A DNA stretch of 12,001 bases from CAZZIQ01 sp964654355 (GTDB taxonomy: Bacteria > Pseudomonadota > Gammaproteobacteria > GCF-002020875): positions 1 through 12,001 of the forward strand of contig CAZZIQ010000033.1 of NCBI GenBank assembly GCA_964654355.1, given 5' to 3'. The notes beneath the pieces were generated by a model. The model made no database searches. It was not told the origin of the DNA and saw only the letters and a program-made list of their open reading frames with translations. The first letter of the stretch is position 1; each line of letters starts with the position of its first letter. Position numbers and translations under genes: made by a program. Shown here in pieces: positions 1-6,483 of this stretch.

Positions 1-27
1 TATTTTGATGGAAAAGGATCGAAATCT

Positions 28-378
28 ATGAAGCTCGATAAAATGTCGGCAAATAAGATCGAAGCATTAATGGCCAAGGCCCAAGCCGAATTGGCGCGTC
101 GTGAAGAAGAAGATCGTGCGCGTGCTGCGAATGAATCCAAGGCGAAGGAAATCATTGCTAAGGCCGAGCAAGACCTGAAAGCGCTGGGTTATAGCCTGTC
201 CGATTTTGCGGCTGGAGCGACTGCACGTAAGTCTTCGGGGCCGCGTAAGGGCGGCACGGTCGCCCCCAAGTACAAAAACCCTTCGACGGGAGAAACTTGG
301 ACAGGGCGTGGTCGTAAGCCGAAGTGGGTTGAGGCGCACCTCGCGAACGGCGGCAGCATGGCGCAGATTACCATCTAA
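28..378 (+). CDS. hns: H-NS family histone-like nucleoid-structuring protein
   Basis: This 116-residue protein has the two-part layout of H-NS family proteins. The N-terminal half (about residues 5-55) is highly charged, Ala/Glu/Lys-rich and predicted helical, suited to oligomerisation. A short linker rich in Ser, Gly and Lys follows (about 62-78). The C-terminal DNA-binding domain (about 80-116) contains the TWTGRGRKPKW core at residues 90-100, whose Arg-Gly-Arg inserts into the minor groove of AT-rich DNA in this family. The length is normal for the short form common in beta- and gammaproteobacteria. A good ribosome site (AAGGA, about 14-18) sits nine bases before the ATG. The gene ends just before a strong terminator. 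From family knowledge it should compact DNA and silence AT-rich, often horizontally acquired genes; which genes it controls here is unknown. The symbol is a family label: HvrA/Bph3-type paralogues have the same layout. Confidence 0.93.
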   Translation: MKLDKMSANKIEALMAKAQAELARREEEDRARAANESKAKEIIAKAEQDLKALGYSLSDFAAGATARKSSGPRKGGTVAPKYKNPSTGETWTGRGRKPKWVEAHLANGGSMAQITI

Positions 379-399
379 GATCGCTTCGCGCTGGCCCAT

Positions 400-428
400 A
401 AAAAAACCCGCCTTCGGCGGGTTTTTTT
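400..428. terminator. Bidirectional rho-independent terminator
   Basis: A run of seven A (400-406) is followed by a GC stem (CCCGCC paired with GGCGGG, 407-421, very short loop) and a run of seven T (422-428). Because the A and T runs are symmetrical, the element has a U-tract on either strand. It sits 21 bases after the H-NS stop codon and 28 bases after the stop of the convergent 93-residue gene, so it probably ends both transcripts. Confidence 0.93.
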
Positions 429-456
429 AATTAAAACAGTTTGTTGTGAGGTTTAG

Positions 457-738
457 TTAACGTTCTTTAACCGCTGCTGCGCCGCCACGATATTGGCATA
501 AGATTGCGCCGCCAAAGCTCAGTTTGTGGGCTTGAGTATCGCAGACCAGCAGGAATAAACGCGGGTCGTCTACTTCAATCCAGTCGCCAGCCACACAGCG
601 CTCCCATGCGGCTGCACCTTTGGCATTGCCTTTACCACAGTAGGTCGGCGTGGGGGCAGGTTGGAGGTATTGCCAGACTCCAAACAGAACAACCAATGCG
701 CCAAGAAGTTTGATGCCAGGCGGGATGCGGTTCCACAT
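457..738 (-). CDS. Small membrane-anchored protein with four cysteines, function unknown
   Basis: I do not recognise this 93-residue protein. It begins with a short basic stretch and one hydrophobic segment (about residues 8-25), consistent with an uncleaved membrane anchor or signal anchor. A short Pro/Thr-rich linker follows, then a compact domain with four cysteines at 34, 48, 66 and 81. If the domain lies in the periplasm, as expected, these could form two disulfides. There is no CXXC redox motif or haem site. The gene lies 51 bases downstream of the sulfur-globule-like gene on the same strand with no terminator between them, so co-transcription is likely, and it ends at the shared terminator. 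No convincing Shine-Dalgarno sequence precedes the ATG, so the exact start is uncertain. It is probably a real gene because its hydrophobic and cysteine pattern is coherent and the region is otherwise empty. Confidence 0.65.
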   Translation of the reverse strand: MWNRIPPGIKLLGALVVLFGVWQYLQPAPTPTYCGKGNAKGAAAWERCVAGDWIEVDDPRLFLLVCDTQAHKLSFGGAILCQYRGGAAAVKER

Positions 739-789
739 ATTCGGAGTCAGGCAGGATGAATCAAGCGTACTTGGACTGTGACGGTAGGA

Positions 790-1122
790 TTACTGTACCT
801 GCGGCGCAGCTGGGGCGGTCGGTGGCGCATAGCCATAACCATAGCCCGGAGGAGTGCCATAAGGGGCATAGCCGCTGAACGGAGCATAACCATAAGGCGC
901 ACCATAACCGTATGGGTTATAGCCATAACCACCATAACCGTAATCGTCGTTGTTCCCGAAGCCGTTATCGAAAAACTCTTCCATCCAATACATCGGCGTC
1001 CAAACTGGCCAGTCGTTGTAGTCACCATAGCCGTTGTAACGGTCACCGCCCCAATACTGAGCCATCGCTGCAGAAGAAGCGAGGAGTGCAGTTGCGGCCA
1101 TCAGTGTGCGTGAGAATTTCAT
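790..1122 (-). CDS. Secreted Gly/Tyr-rich protein, sulfur globule protein-like
   Basis: This 110-residue precursor has a clear Sec signal peptide (basic start, hydrophobic Ala/Leu core, AMA-Q cleavage after residue 21). The mature part starts with a Trp/Asp/Asn-rich segment carrying PMYWMEEFFDNGFG (residues 43-56). It then becomes a low-complexity tract of Gly-Tyr and Pro-Tyr-Gly units (about 61-100) and ends in a Pro/Ala tail. I count 18 tyrosines. The composition and the WPVWTPMYWMEE segment resemble the sulfur globule envelope proteins (SgpA/B type) of purple sulfur bacteria and related sulfur oxidisers, which coat periplasmic sulfur deposits. That assignment rests on recalled family features, not a search. 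A good ribosome site (GGGAG) precedes the ATG, and a promoter candidate lies 49-77 bases upstream. An alternative is a generic Gly/Tyr-rich cell-envelope protein. Confidence 0.72.
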   Translation of the reverse strand: MKFSRTLMAATALLASSAAMAQYWGGDRYNGYGDYNDWPVWTPMYWMEEFFDNGFGNNDDYGYGGYGYNPYGYGAPYGYAPFSGYAPYGTPPGYGYGYAPPTAPAAPQVQ

Positions 1123-1170
1123 TACTCATCTCCCATTTTCAAGTACTTTAGAAAACATCGAATTAGATCC

Positions 1171-1199
1171 ATTCTGCGACAGCCGCCGGGGACTGTCAA
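1171..1199 (-). promoter_or_regulatory. Sigma70-type promoter candidate for the sulfur-globule-like gene
   Basis: On the minus strand a perfect -35 TTGACA (1194-1199) is separated by exactly 17 bases from CAGAAT (1171-1176), which matches four of six -10 positions. It lies 49-77 bases upstream of the start codon at 1122. A short inverted repeat (GACAG at 1178-1182, CTGTC at 1193-1197, 10 bases between) overlaps the -35 element and the spacer, so a repressor could act here. The promoter suggests the gene can be expressed independently of lexA, which lies upstream on the same strand. Confidence 0.6.
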
Positions 1200-1260
1200 A
1201 CCAACTACGGAACCAGGAAGATTCATGTTGGCGCCAAAGCATAGGCATGCAGAAAAGGCA

Positions 1261-1884
1261 TTAATAGCTGCGAAGTTGCGCCACCACAATCCCGCGAATT
1301 TCGACCCTTTCTGCGGAATAACGCATGGGCGAAAGGCTGCTGTTTGCCGGATCCAACCGCACGCTGCCATCTTTTTCACGGAAGAAGTATTTCAACGTGG
1401 CTTCTTCGCGATCGAGGATGACCACCGCAATGTCCCCATTTCGGGCGATTGGTTGTGACTGGATCACGACCAAATCGCCATCGAGAATCCCGGCATCCAT
1501 CATGGAGTCGCCCTTGACCCGCAAAACAAAGCGTCCTTCACCAATCAGAAAATCAGCGAGATTGATGCGGTCATCGCCTTCAATCGCTTCAATTGGCAGG
1601 CCTGCAGCAATACGGCCAGCCAGTGGCAATTCGAGCGGTGAAGGTGGAAGGCGATCTTCGTCGTCAACGATGCGTAGACCGCGATGTCGACCCGCATGGT
1701 GTTCCAGCAAGCCAGCCTCTACAAGGGCTTGTACGTAGCGATGCGCGACACCGCGGGACTGAATGCCGATGCCATCCGCAACCTCAACCAGCTTCGGGCT
1801 GCGCCCGTTACGAGCGATGTAGGTACGAATGAAATCCAGGGTGGCGAGCTGGCGATCCGTGAGTTCGGTGTAGGCATTTCCCAT
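1261..1884 (-). CDS. lexA: LexA SOS repressor (S24 autoprotease) with atypical recognition helix
   Basis: This is a full-length LexA of 207 residues. The N-terminal winged helix-turn-helix spans about residues 7-72. The C-terminal S24 peptidase domain has the Ala89-Gly90 self-cleavage site, the catalytic Ser127 in GDSMMDAG and Lys165 in ATLKYFF, so RecA-stimulated self-cleavage should work. The recognition-helix region (about 43-54, SRGVAHRYVQAL) differs from the E. coli form with its Asn-Ala-Ala-Glu-Glu-His and resembles the Ser-Gly-Ile-His-Arg form of alphaproteobacterial LexA. A matching GTTC-N7-GTTC operator lies immediately upstream. There is no Shine-Dalgarno sequence, and the likely -10 is six bases from the ATG, so the mRNA may be leaderless. 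No imuAB/dnaE2, recX, sulA or umuD gene lies beside it. A second LexA-like SOS regulator elsewhere in the genome is possible. Confidence 0.93.
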   Translation of the reverse strand: MGNAYTELTDRQLATLDFIRTYIARNGRSPKLVEVADGIGIQSRGVAHRYVQALVEAGLLEHHAGRHRGLRIVDDEDRLPPSPLELPLAGRIAAGLPIEAIEGDDRINLADFLIGEGRFVLRVKGDSMMDAGILDGDLVVIQSQPIARNGDIAVVILDREEATLKYFFREKDGSVRLDPANSSLSPMRYSAERVEIRGIVVAQLRSY

Positions 1885-1890
1885 GGGCGC

Positions 1891-1919
1891 AGCATAGGGA
1901 ACAAAACGAGAACATGCAA
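1891..1919 (-). promoter_or_regulatory. Candidate lexA promoter with the operator inside its spacer
   Basis: On the minus strand TTGCAT (1914-1919) and TATGCT (1891-1896) are 17 bases apart. The -10 matches four of six consensus positions; the -35 is weak (TTG only). Only six bases separate the -10 from the lexA ATG, which puts the expected transcription start at or next to the start codon and implies a leaderless transcript. The GTTC-N7-GTTC repeat fills most of the spacer, an ideal position for repression. Confidence 0.5.
1899..1913 (-). promoter_or_regulatory. LexA operator candidate, GTTC-N7-GTTC direct repeat
   Basis: Reading the minus strand, two perfect GTTC half-sites are separated by seven bases (GAAC at 1899-1902 and 1910-1913 on the + strand). 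They lie 15-29 bases upstream of the lexA start. GTTC-N7-GTTC is the established LexA box of Alphaproteobacteria, whereas E. coli and most gammaproteobacteria use CTGT-N8-ACAG; no such palindrome is visible here. A perfect match this close to lexA is unlikely by chance and implies autoregulation. Confidence 0.72.
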
Positions 1920-1983
1920 GAGTGGCTTCTGAACACGTAAGCGAGGCCGAATAAATTGCAACAACGACACAGCAATATCCTGC

Positions 1984-2020
1984 TTCGGTGCAAGGTTTTC
2001 GGTAGAGTACTGAACCGAAA
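1984..2020. promoter_or_regulatory. Operator-like cluster of TTCGGT half-sites upstream of the efflux operon
   Basis: A seven-base inverted repeat TTTCGGT (1997-2003) and ACCGAAA (2014-2020) with a 10-base spacer gives a 24-base dyad of the size bound by TetR/MarR-type dimers. A third direct TTCGGT copy lies at 1984-1989. The cluster is in the 268-base divergent region between lexA and the adaptor gene, about 130-170 bases before the adaptor ATG. The rest of the intergenic region shows no convincing -35/-10 pair. The regulator is not encoded next to it. Confidence 0.45.
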
Positions 2021-2152
2021 TCGCGCCTTGGAGTCTCTAGAGCTCATCGCGATGCGGCTCGGACGCTGAAGTCCCAGGCTGAATTAAACAATAAGAAACC
2101 TTTGACTCGAACTTCGATCTATCCAGAACCAATCAAGAAGAATAATTCCAGC

Positions 2153-3331
2153 ATGAACCTGTCGCCCGCATCGCGCTTCCATGTGCTTAAAAACCTCCGC
2201 ACCAAAATTTGGAATCAGCGTGGCTTACGCCCATGGCTGATTTTATTGGCAGCGTTTGCCGTATTTGTGATGCTGCGCGCCACCAAGCCTGAGCCGCCAC
2301 CGGTCCAGCCAACCGAATTACGCGCCCAAGTGGCGGCGCAGTCGATTGAGATTGAAACCTTACATCCAGAAGTGTTGGTGTATGGCGTTACCGAGTCGCC
2401 CGGCACCAGCAAGCTCACCGCTGCGATTACCGCTTATGTTGAGTCCGTACCCGTCCTTGAAGGCCAAACCGTTACTGCTGACATGTTATTGATCCAGCTC
2501 GATCCTCGCGATGCTTCTCTGCTGCGCGAACAACGCAAAGCTGATCTGGTGAATGCCGAAGCGGAGGTGGAATTACAGCGCATGCAACTCGAACGCATGC
2601 AAAGCCTACTCAGCAGCCAAGCCATTAGTCAGCAAGACGTCGACCGCACGCGCGCAGCGTTTCAGCAGGCAGAAGCCTCCGTTGCGCGCAATCGCGCCTT
2701 ACTCGAGCAAGCGGAGCTGGATCTGGTGCGTACGGAAATCCGCGCACCCTTTACAGCGCGCATCCTCGAAGTTTCTGTGAGCCAAGGCGAACGGGTCCGT
2801 GCAGGAGATCCATTACTAAAATTACATGAGTTAGCGCGTACAGAAGTGCGCGCACAAATCCCTGCACGTTTTGTGGCACAAGTCCGTGCTGCGTTAGAGC
2901 GCGGAGAAGTTTTGACCGCGCAAGGCGAGCTGGATGGCGCTGTCTTGAATCTACGCCTGGACCGACTTGCTGCGAACGCCAATCGCGGCAGCGGCGGGAT
3001 CGATGGCTTGTTTCGCGTGAACGCCGAACAAGCGGAGATTGCTTTGGGCCGCGCCTTCAGTCTGCGTTTGCAGCTTCCGGCGCAAAGCCAGGTGGTCGCT
3101 TTACCATTTACTGCCTTGTATAGCCTTGATCGAATTTATCGCATCACTGCGGAAGATCGATTGGAAGCGATCGCAGTGGAGTGGCTAGGTGAACATGTGG
3201 GCACGCAAGGCAGCACAGTGCTGATCCGCAGCCCATTGCTGGTGCAAGGTGATCGTATATTGGTTACCCAATTGCCCGATGCAATTCAAGGGCGCGCGGT
3301 ACAGTTGATCGGCGATGCGGCTTCACAATGA
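2153..3331 (+). CDS. RND efflux periplasmic adaptor (membrane fusion protein)
   Basis: With the ATG at 2153 this is a 392-residue HlyD/AcrA-type adaptor. It links an inner-membrane RND pump to an outer-membrane channel across the periplasm. One N-terminal membrane segment (about residues 26-42) anchors it; there is no lipobox. The two halves of a lipoyl domain (about 90-118 and 198-225) flank a helical coiled-coil hairpin (about 120-195, rich in Gln, Glu, Arg and Leu, with a turn near Ala-Ile-Ser-Gln-Gln-Asp-Val). The motif IRAPFTARI near 197-204 is typical after the hairpin. Beta-barrel and membrane-proximal regions follow. The frame extends upstream to a TTG at 2102, but that segment (17 residues, polar) is unlike an adaptor start, so I prefer the ATG, with AAGAAG about 12 bases before it. 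The stop overlaps the pump start as ATGA. The substrate cannot be read from the sequence. Confidence 0.92.
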   Translation: MNLSPASRFHVLKNLRTKIWNQRGLRPWLILLAAFAVFVMLRATKPEPPPVQPTELRAQVAAQSIEIETLHPEVLVYGVTESPGTSKLTAAITAYVESVPVLEGQTVTADMLLIQLDPRDASLLREQRKADLVNAEAEVELQRMQLERMQSLLSSQAISQQDVDRTRAAFQQAEASVARNRALLEQAELDLVRTEIRAPFTARILEVSVSQGERVRAGDPLLKLHELARTEVRAQIPARFVAQVRAALERGEVLTAQGELDGAVLNLRLDRLAANANRGSGGIDGLFRVNAEQAEIALGRAFSLRLQLPAQSQVVALPFTALYSLDRIYRITAEDRLEAIAVEWLGEHVGTQGSTVLIRSPLLVQGDRILVTQLPDAIQGRAVQLIGDAASQ

Positions 3332-6300
3332 GCCAGCCTCCTAGCAACAATTTAAGCGCACCGATGCACACTGATTTGCTCGGGCGCTTTGCGCAGCACA
3401 AAGTCGCTGCCAACCTGTTAATGATCTTGATGCTGCTGGCAGGCTTGTATGCCCTGCAGAAATTGAATCGGCAGTTTCTGCCGACTTTCGCCTTGGATGT
3501 GGTCAGTGTGCGTGTGGTTTGGCCGGGTGCATCGGCAGAGGATGTTGAGTCTTCAGTGACAGCACCCCTTGAGCGCGAAATGCGTGATGTAAATCAAGTA
3601 AAACGCATGAGTTCAACCACGAGTGACGGCATCTCATCGGTCACGCTTGAGTTTTATGGCGGAACCGACATGGGGACTGCAGTCGACGAAGTGAAAGAGC
3701 GTGTCGATTTGGTGCGCAATCTACCGTCTACCGCAGAGCGTCCAGAAGTCACACTCGTGGTACGAAATGAGCCCATTGCGCGCATTGCGGTTACTACCGA
3801 TGGTCCTATCGATGAGTTACGTCCACTGGTACGTCAGTTTGAGCGCGAACTGATTAGCCGCGGTGTTGCAGACGTAGTGATTACCGGTCTCCCTGAAGAG
3901 GAAGTCGCAATTCAGGTACCCATGGCAACAGCGGTCGACCTAGGCTTGTCACTGGACCAAATCGGCGACCGTGTTGGGAAAATGAGTCGGGACATTCCTG
4001 CAGGTGAAGCAGGCGACGACAGCGGTGCACGTGCGTTGCGTGGATTGGAGCAGCGGCGTAGCGCCCTCGATTTTGAAAACCTCTCACTGCGTTCAGGGCG
4101 TGATGGTGAATTATTGCGCTTGGGGGATATTGCTCAGATCGAAGAACGACCCAAGCGACAAGAAACGCGGGTGCGTTTTGATGGCAAGCCGGCAGTTGAG
4201 ATGATGGTCATGCGCACCGAGAGTGCGGATGCATTGGACTCTGCCGAAATCATGCATGTTTGGGCCGATGCTGTCCGCCCAACTTTGCCACAAGGCGTGC
4301 AACTGGAAATCTTTGACGAAAACTGGACGCTGATCTGGGAACGTTTGATGTTATTAGTGAAGAATGGTGCCGGTGGCTTGTTGCTGGTTTTAGCCATTCT
4401 GTTTGTATTCCTAAATGGTCGCGTGGCGTTTTGGGTTGCAGTGGGCATTCCAACATCCTTCCTTGCGACCTTGGCTGTGCTGCATGCCGTTGGCGGTAGT
4501 ATCAACATGGTGAGCATGTTCGCGCTAATCATGGCGCTGGGTATCATCGTTGATGATGCGATTGTTGTAGGAGAGGATGCCCAAGCACATTACGATGCTG
4601 GAGAGGCGCCACAACGCGCATCAGAAGGTGCGGCGCGGCGCATGTTGGCGCCCGTATTCTCGTCCTCGTTAACCACCATTGCTGCTTTTCTACCGTTGAT
4701 GTTGGTCGGTGGAATGATGGGAAATATTCTTTTCGATATTCCGCTCATTATCGTTTGTGTGATTCTGGCTTCATTGGTGGAGTGTTTCCTGATTTTGCCC
4801 GGACACCTACGCCACAGCTTTGCGCATCAGCACAAGATCAAGCCAGAAAGTTTTCGCGCACGCTTTGACCGTCGCTTCAATGCATTTCGTGATGGCCGCT
4901 TTCGTAATGCGGTGCGTTGGGCATTGTCAAATCGTGGCACCACGCTTGCAACAATCTTTTCTAGTTTGATTCTGGCGATTGGCTTGCTCGCCGGCGGCCG
5001 AATCGGTTTTACTTTTTTCCCCATGCCAGAAGGCGACATGGCCAGTGCAAGCATCAGTTTTGTCTCTGGCACGCCCGGCCAAACAACCGAACGTTATGCC
5101 GAATCGGTACGTCTTGCCTTGCATGAAACCGAAGAACATTTTGGTGGCGAGTTAATTCGTTCAGTGCAAACCCAGTTGGGGCGTTCCAGTTCAAATACCA
5201 ATGGGTCGATTCGCCGCGGGGATGCCTTTGCGACTATTGATGTGCAGCTGGTGCCATTTGGTGATCGGGATGTGCGCTTGAGTGCCTTTATCGAAGAGTG
5301 GCGCACGCGCGTTCCTGTAGCGGCTGGTTTGGAGCGCGTTACGATTGCTGAGCGTAAACATGGCCCACCCGGAACGGATATTGAGTTGCGTCTGGTCGGC
5401 AAAGATCCACGTCAATTGAAGGCTGCGATTGATCAAGCTACGGCGGCGATGCGCAGCTTGCCGGGCGTGACCACTGTTGAAGACGATATGCCGTGGGGCA
5501 AGGAGCAGTTGATTTATAAGCTCACGCCACTGGGTGAAACTCTGGGCCTGACCGTGGAAGAGGTGGGACGTCAGTTGCGCGCAGCCTATGACGGCCATTT
5601 GTTGCAAATCTTCACGCGTGGTGATGATGAGATTGAAGTGCGCGTGATTTTACCTGAGGTTGAGCGGAGCGACCTTGCGAGTCTAGGTCGATTAGCAATT
5701 CTGTTGAAAGATGGTAGTGCTGTGCCACTCAGTGATGTGCTTCACTTCCGCACCCAACGCGGCTTTGATGTGTTGCGTCACGCTGAAGGTGAGCTTGCCG
5801 CGACCATGCTCGCGGAAGTGGACACCGACGTCAGCAAGGTGGGTGACTTAATCGTACTCCTACAGCGCGATGTCATTCCACAATTGCAAGAAGGGTTTGG
5901 TGTGCGCGCTTCGTTTGAGGGTAAGAATGCGGATGAGCGCGACACCTTGTCGGATATGCGTACCGGTCTGTTCCTCGCGTTGGCTCTGATTTATTTGGTA
6001 TTGGCTTGGGTATTTTCATCCTATGGCTGGCCTTTGGTCGTCATGTCGACCATACCGTTCGGTATGGTCGGTGCGTTGTTCGGGCACTGGTTGCTCGATC
6101 TAGACCTGACCATTCTTTCCTTGTTTGGCCTGTTTGGCCTGTCCGGAATCTTGGTGAATGACTCCATCATTCTGGTGACCTTCTTCCGGCGTTTGCGTGA
6201 GCAGGGGATGGCTGTACAAGATGCGTTGGTTGAGGCTGCGGTGCAACGTTTGCGCGCGGTCATTCTCACCTCGTTAACCACCATCGCCGGCTTGTTGCCC

Positions 6301-6483
6301 TTGCTGTTTGAGACCTCGCTACAAGCACAATTCCTGATTCCGATGGCGGTATCGCTATCGTTCGGCTTAGCGTACGCCACAGTCCTGGTATTGTTCTTAG
6401 TACCCGTCTTGTTGTCCTTGTTTGAAGGCGCGCGCCGGCGCGCACAGGCGCTACTGCTGCCAACCTCACAACTCACGCAATAG
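3328..6483 (+). CDS. RND efflux pump, inner-membrane permease (AcrB/ACR_tran family)
   Basis: This 1051-residue protein has the usual length and duplicated layout of RND pumps: a membrane segment near 25-45, a large periplasmic domain (about 46-335), a block of membrane segments (about 340-490), then the second half with another periplasmic domain and final helices. The proton-relay pair Asp409-Asp410 (in GIIVDDAIVV) matches AcrB Asp407/408. The position equivalent to AcrB Lys940 is Asn944, followed by Asp945 (GILVNDSIIL), so the relay differs from AcrB, as in other RND branches. The usual VVENI motif after the Asp pair is replaced by VVGEDAQAH. It should export a small molecule using the proton gradient with the upstream adaptor (ATGA overlap, translationally coupled). 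No TolC-like gene is nearby. Heavy-metal (CusA) specificity is not supported. The 3' end overlaps the convergent ybbP by 18 bases. Confidence 0.93.
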   Translation: MSQPPSNNLSAPMHTDLLGRFAQHKVAANLLMILMLLAGLYALQKLNRQFLPTFALDVVSVRVVWPGASAEDVESSVTAPLEREMRDVNQVKRMSSTTSDGISSVTLEFYGGTDMGTAVDEVKERVDLVRNLPSTAERPEVTLVVRNEPIARIAVTTDGPIDELRPLVRQFERELISRGVADVVITGLPEEEVAIQVPMATAVDLGLSLDQIGDRVGKMSRDIPAGEAGDDSGARALRGLEQRRSALDFENLSLRSGRDGELLRLGDIAQIEERPKRQETRVRFDGKPAVEMMVMRTESADALDSAEIMHVWADAVRPTLPQGVQLEIFDENWTLIWERLMLLVKNGAGGLLLVLAILFVFLNGRVAFWVAVGIPTSFLATLAVLHAVGGSINMVSMFALIMALGIIVDDAIVVGEDAQAHYDAGEAPQRASEGAARRMLAPVFSSSLTTIAAFLPLMLVGGMMGNILFDIPLIIVCVILASLVECFLILPGHLRHSFAHQHKIKPESFRARFDRRFNAFRDGRFRNAVRWALSNRGTTLATIFSSLILAIGLLAGGRIGFTFFPMPEGDMASASISFVSGTPGQTTERYAESVRLALHETEEHFGGELIRSVQTQLGRSSSNTNGSIRRGDAFATIDVQLVPFGDRDVRLSAFIEEWRTRVPVAAGLERVTIAERKHGPPGTDIELRLVGKDPRQLKAAIDQATAAMRSLPGVTTVEDDMPWGKEQLIYKLTPLGETLGLTVEEVGRQLRAAYDGHLLQIFTRGDDEIEVRVILPEVERSDLASLGRLAILLKDGSAVPLSDVLHFRTQRGFDVLRHAEGELAATMLAEVDTDVSKVGDLIVLLQRDVIPQLQEGFGVRASFEGKNADERDTLSDMRTGLFLALALIYLVLAWVFSSYGWPLVVMSTIPFGMVGALFGHWLLDLDLTILSLFGLFGLSGILVNDSIILVTFFRRLREQGMAVQDALVEAAVQRLRAVILTSLTTIAGLLPLLFETSLQAQFLIPMAVSLSFGLAYATVLVLFLVPVLLSLFEGARRRAQALLLPTSQLTQ

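Noticed and set aside
820..945. Short repeated CCATAACC-like units that could suggest a repeat array
   Set aside because: They encode the Gly-Tyr repeats of the sgp-like protein; spacing is irregular and there are no CRISPR-type spacers.
747..1046. Met/Thr/Val-rich open frame on the minus strand
   Set aside because: It is an out-of-frame shadow of the Gly/Tyr-rich gene; its odd composition comes from reading the GGY/TAY-type codon repeats in another frame.
1228..1250. Palindrome TTGGCGCCAA (1228-1237) followed by GCATAGGCATGC between lexA and the sgp-like gene
   Set aside because: No T-run follows on the minus strand, so it is not a convincing terminator, and there is nothing else to give it a role.
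1325..1738. 137-residue open frame on the + strand
   Set aside because: It is fully antisense to lexA, has no family features and has a Ser/Arg-rich composition typical of shadow frames.
2102..2152. Upstream TTG start that would add 17 residues to the RND adaptor
   Set aside because: The added segment is polar and unlike an adaptor N-terminus, and the ATG at 2153 leads into a proper membrane anchor.
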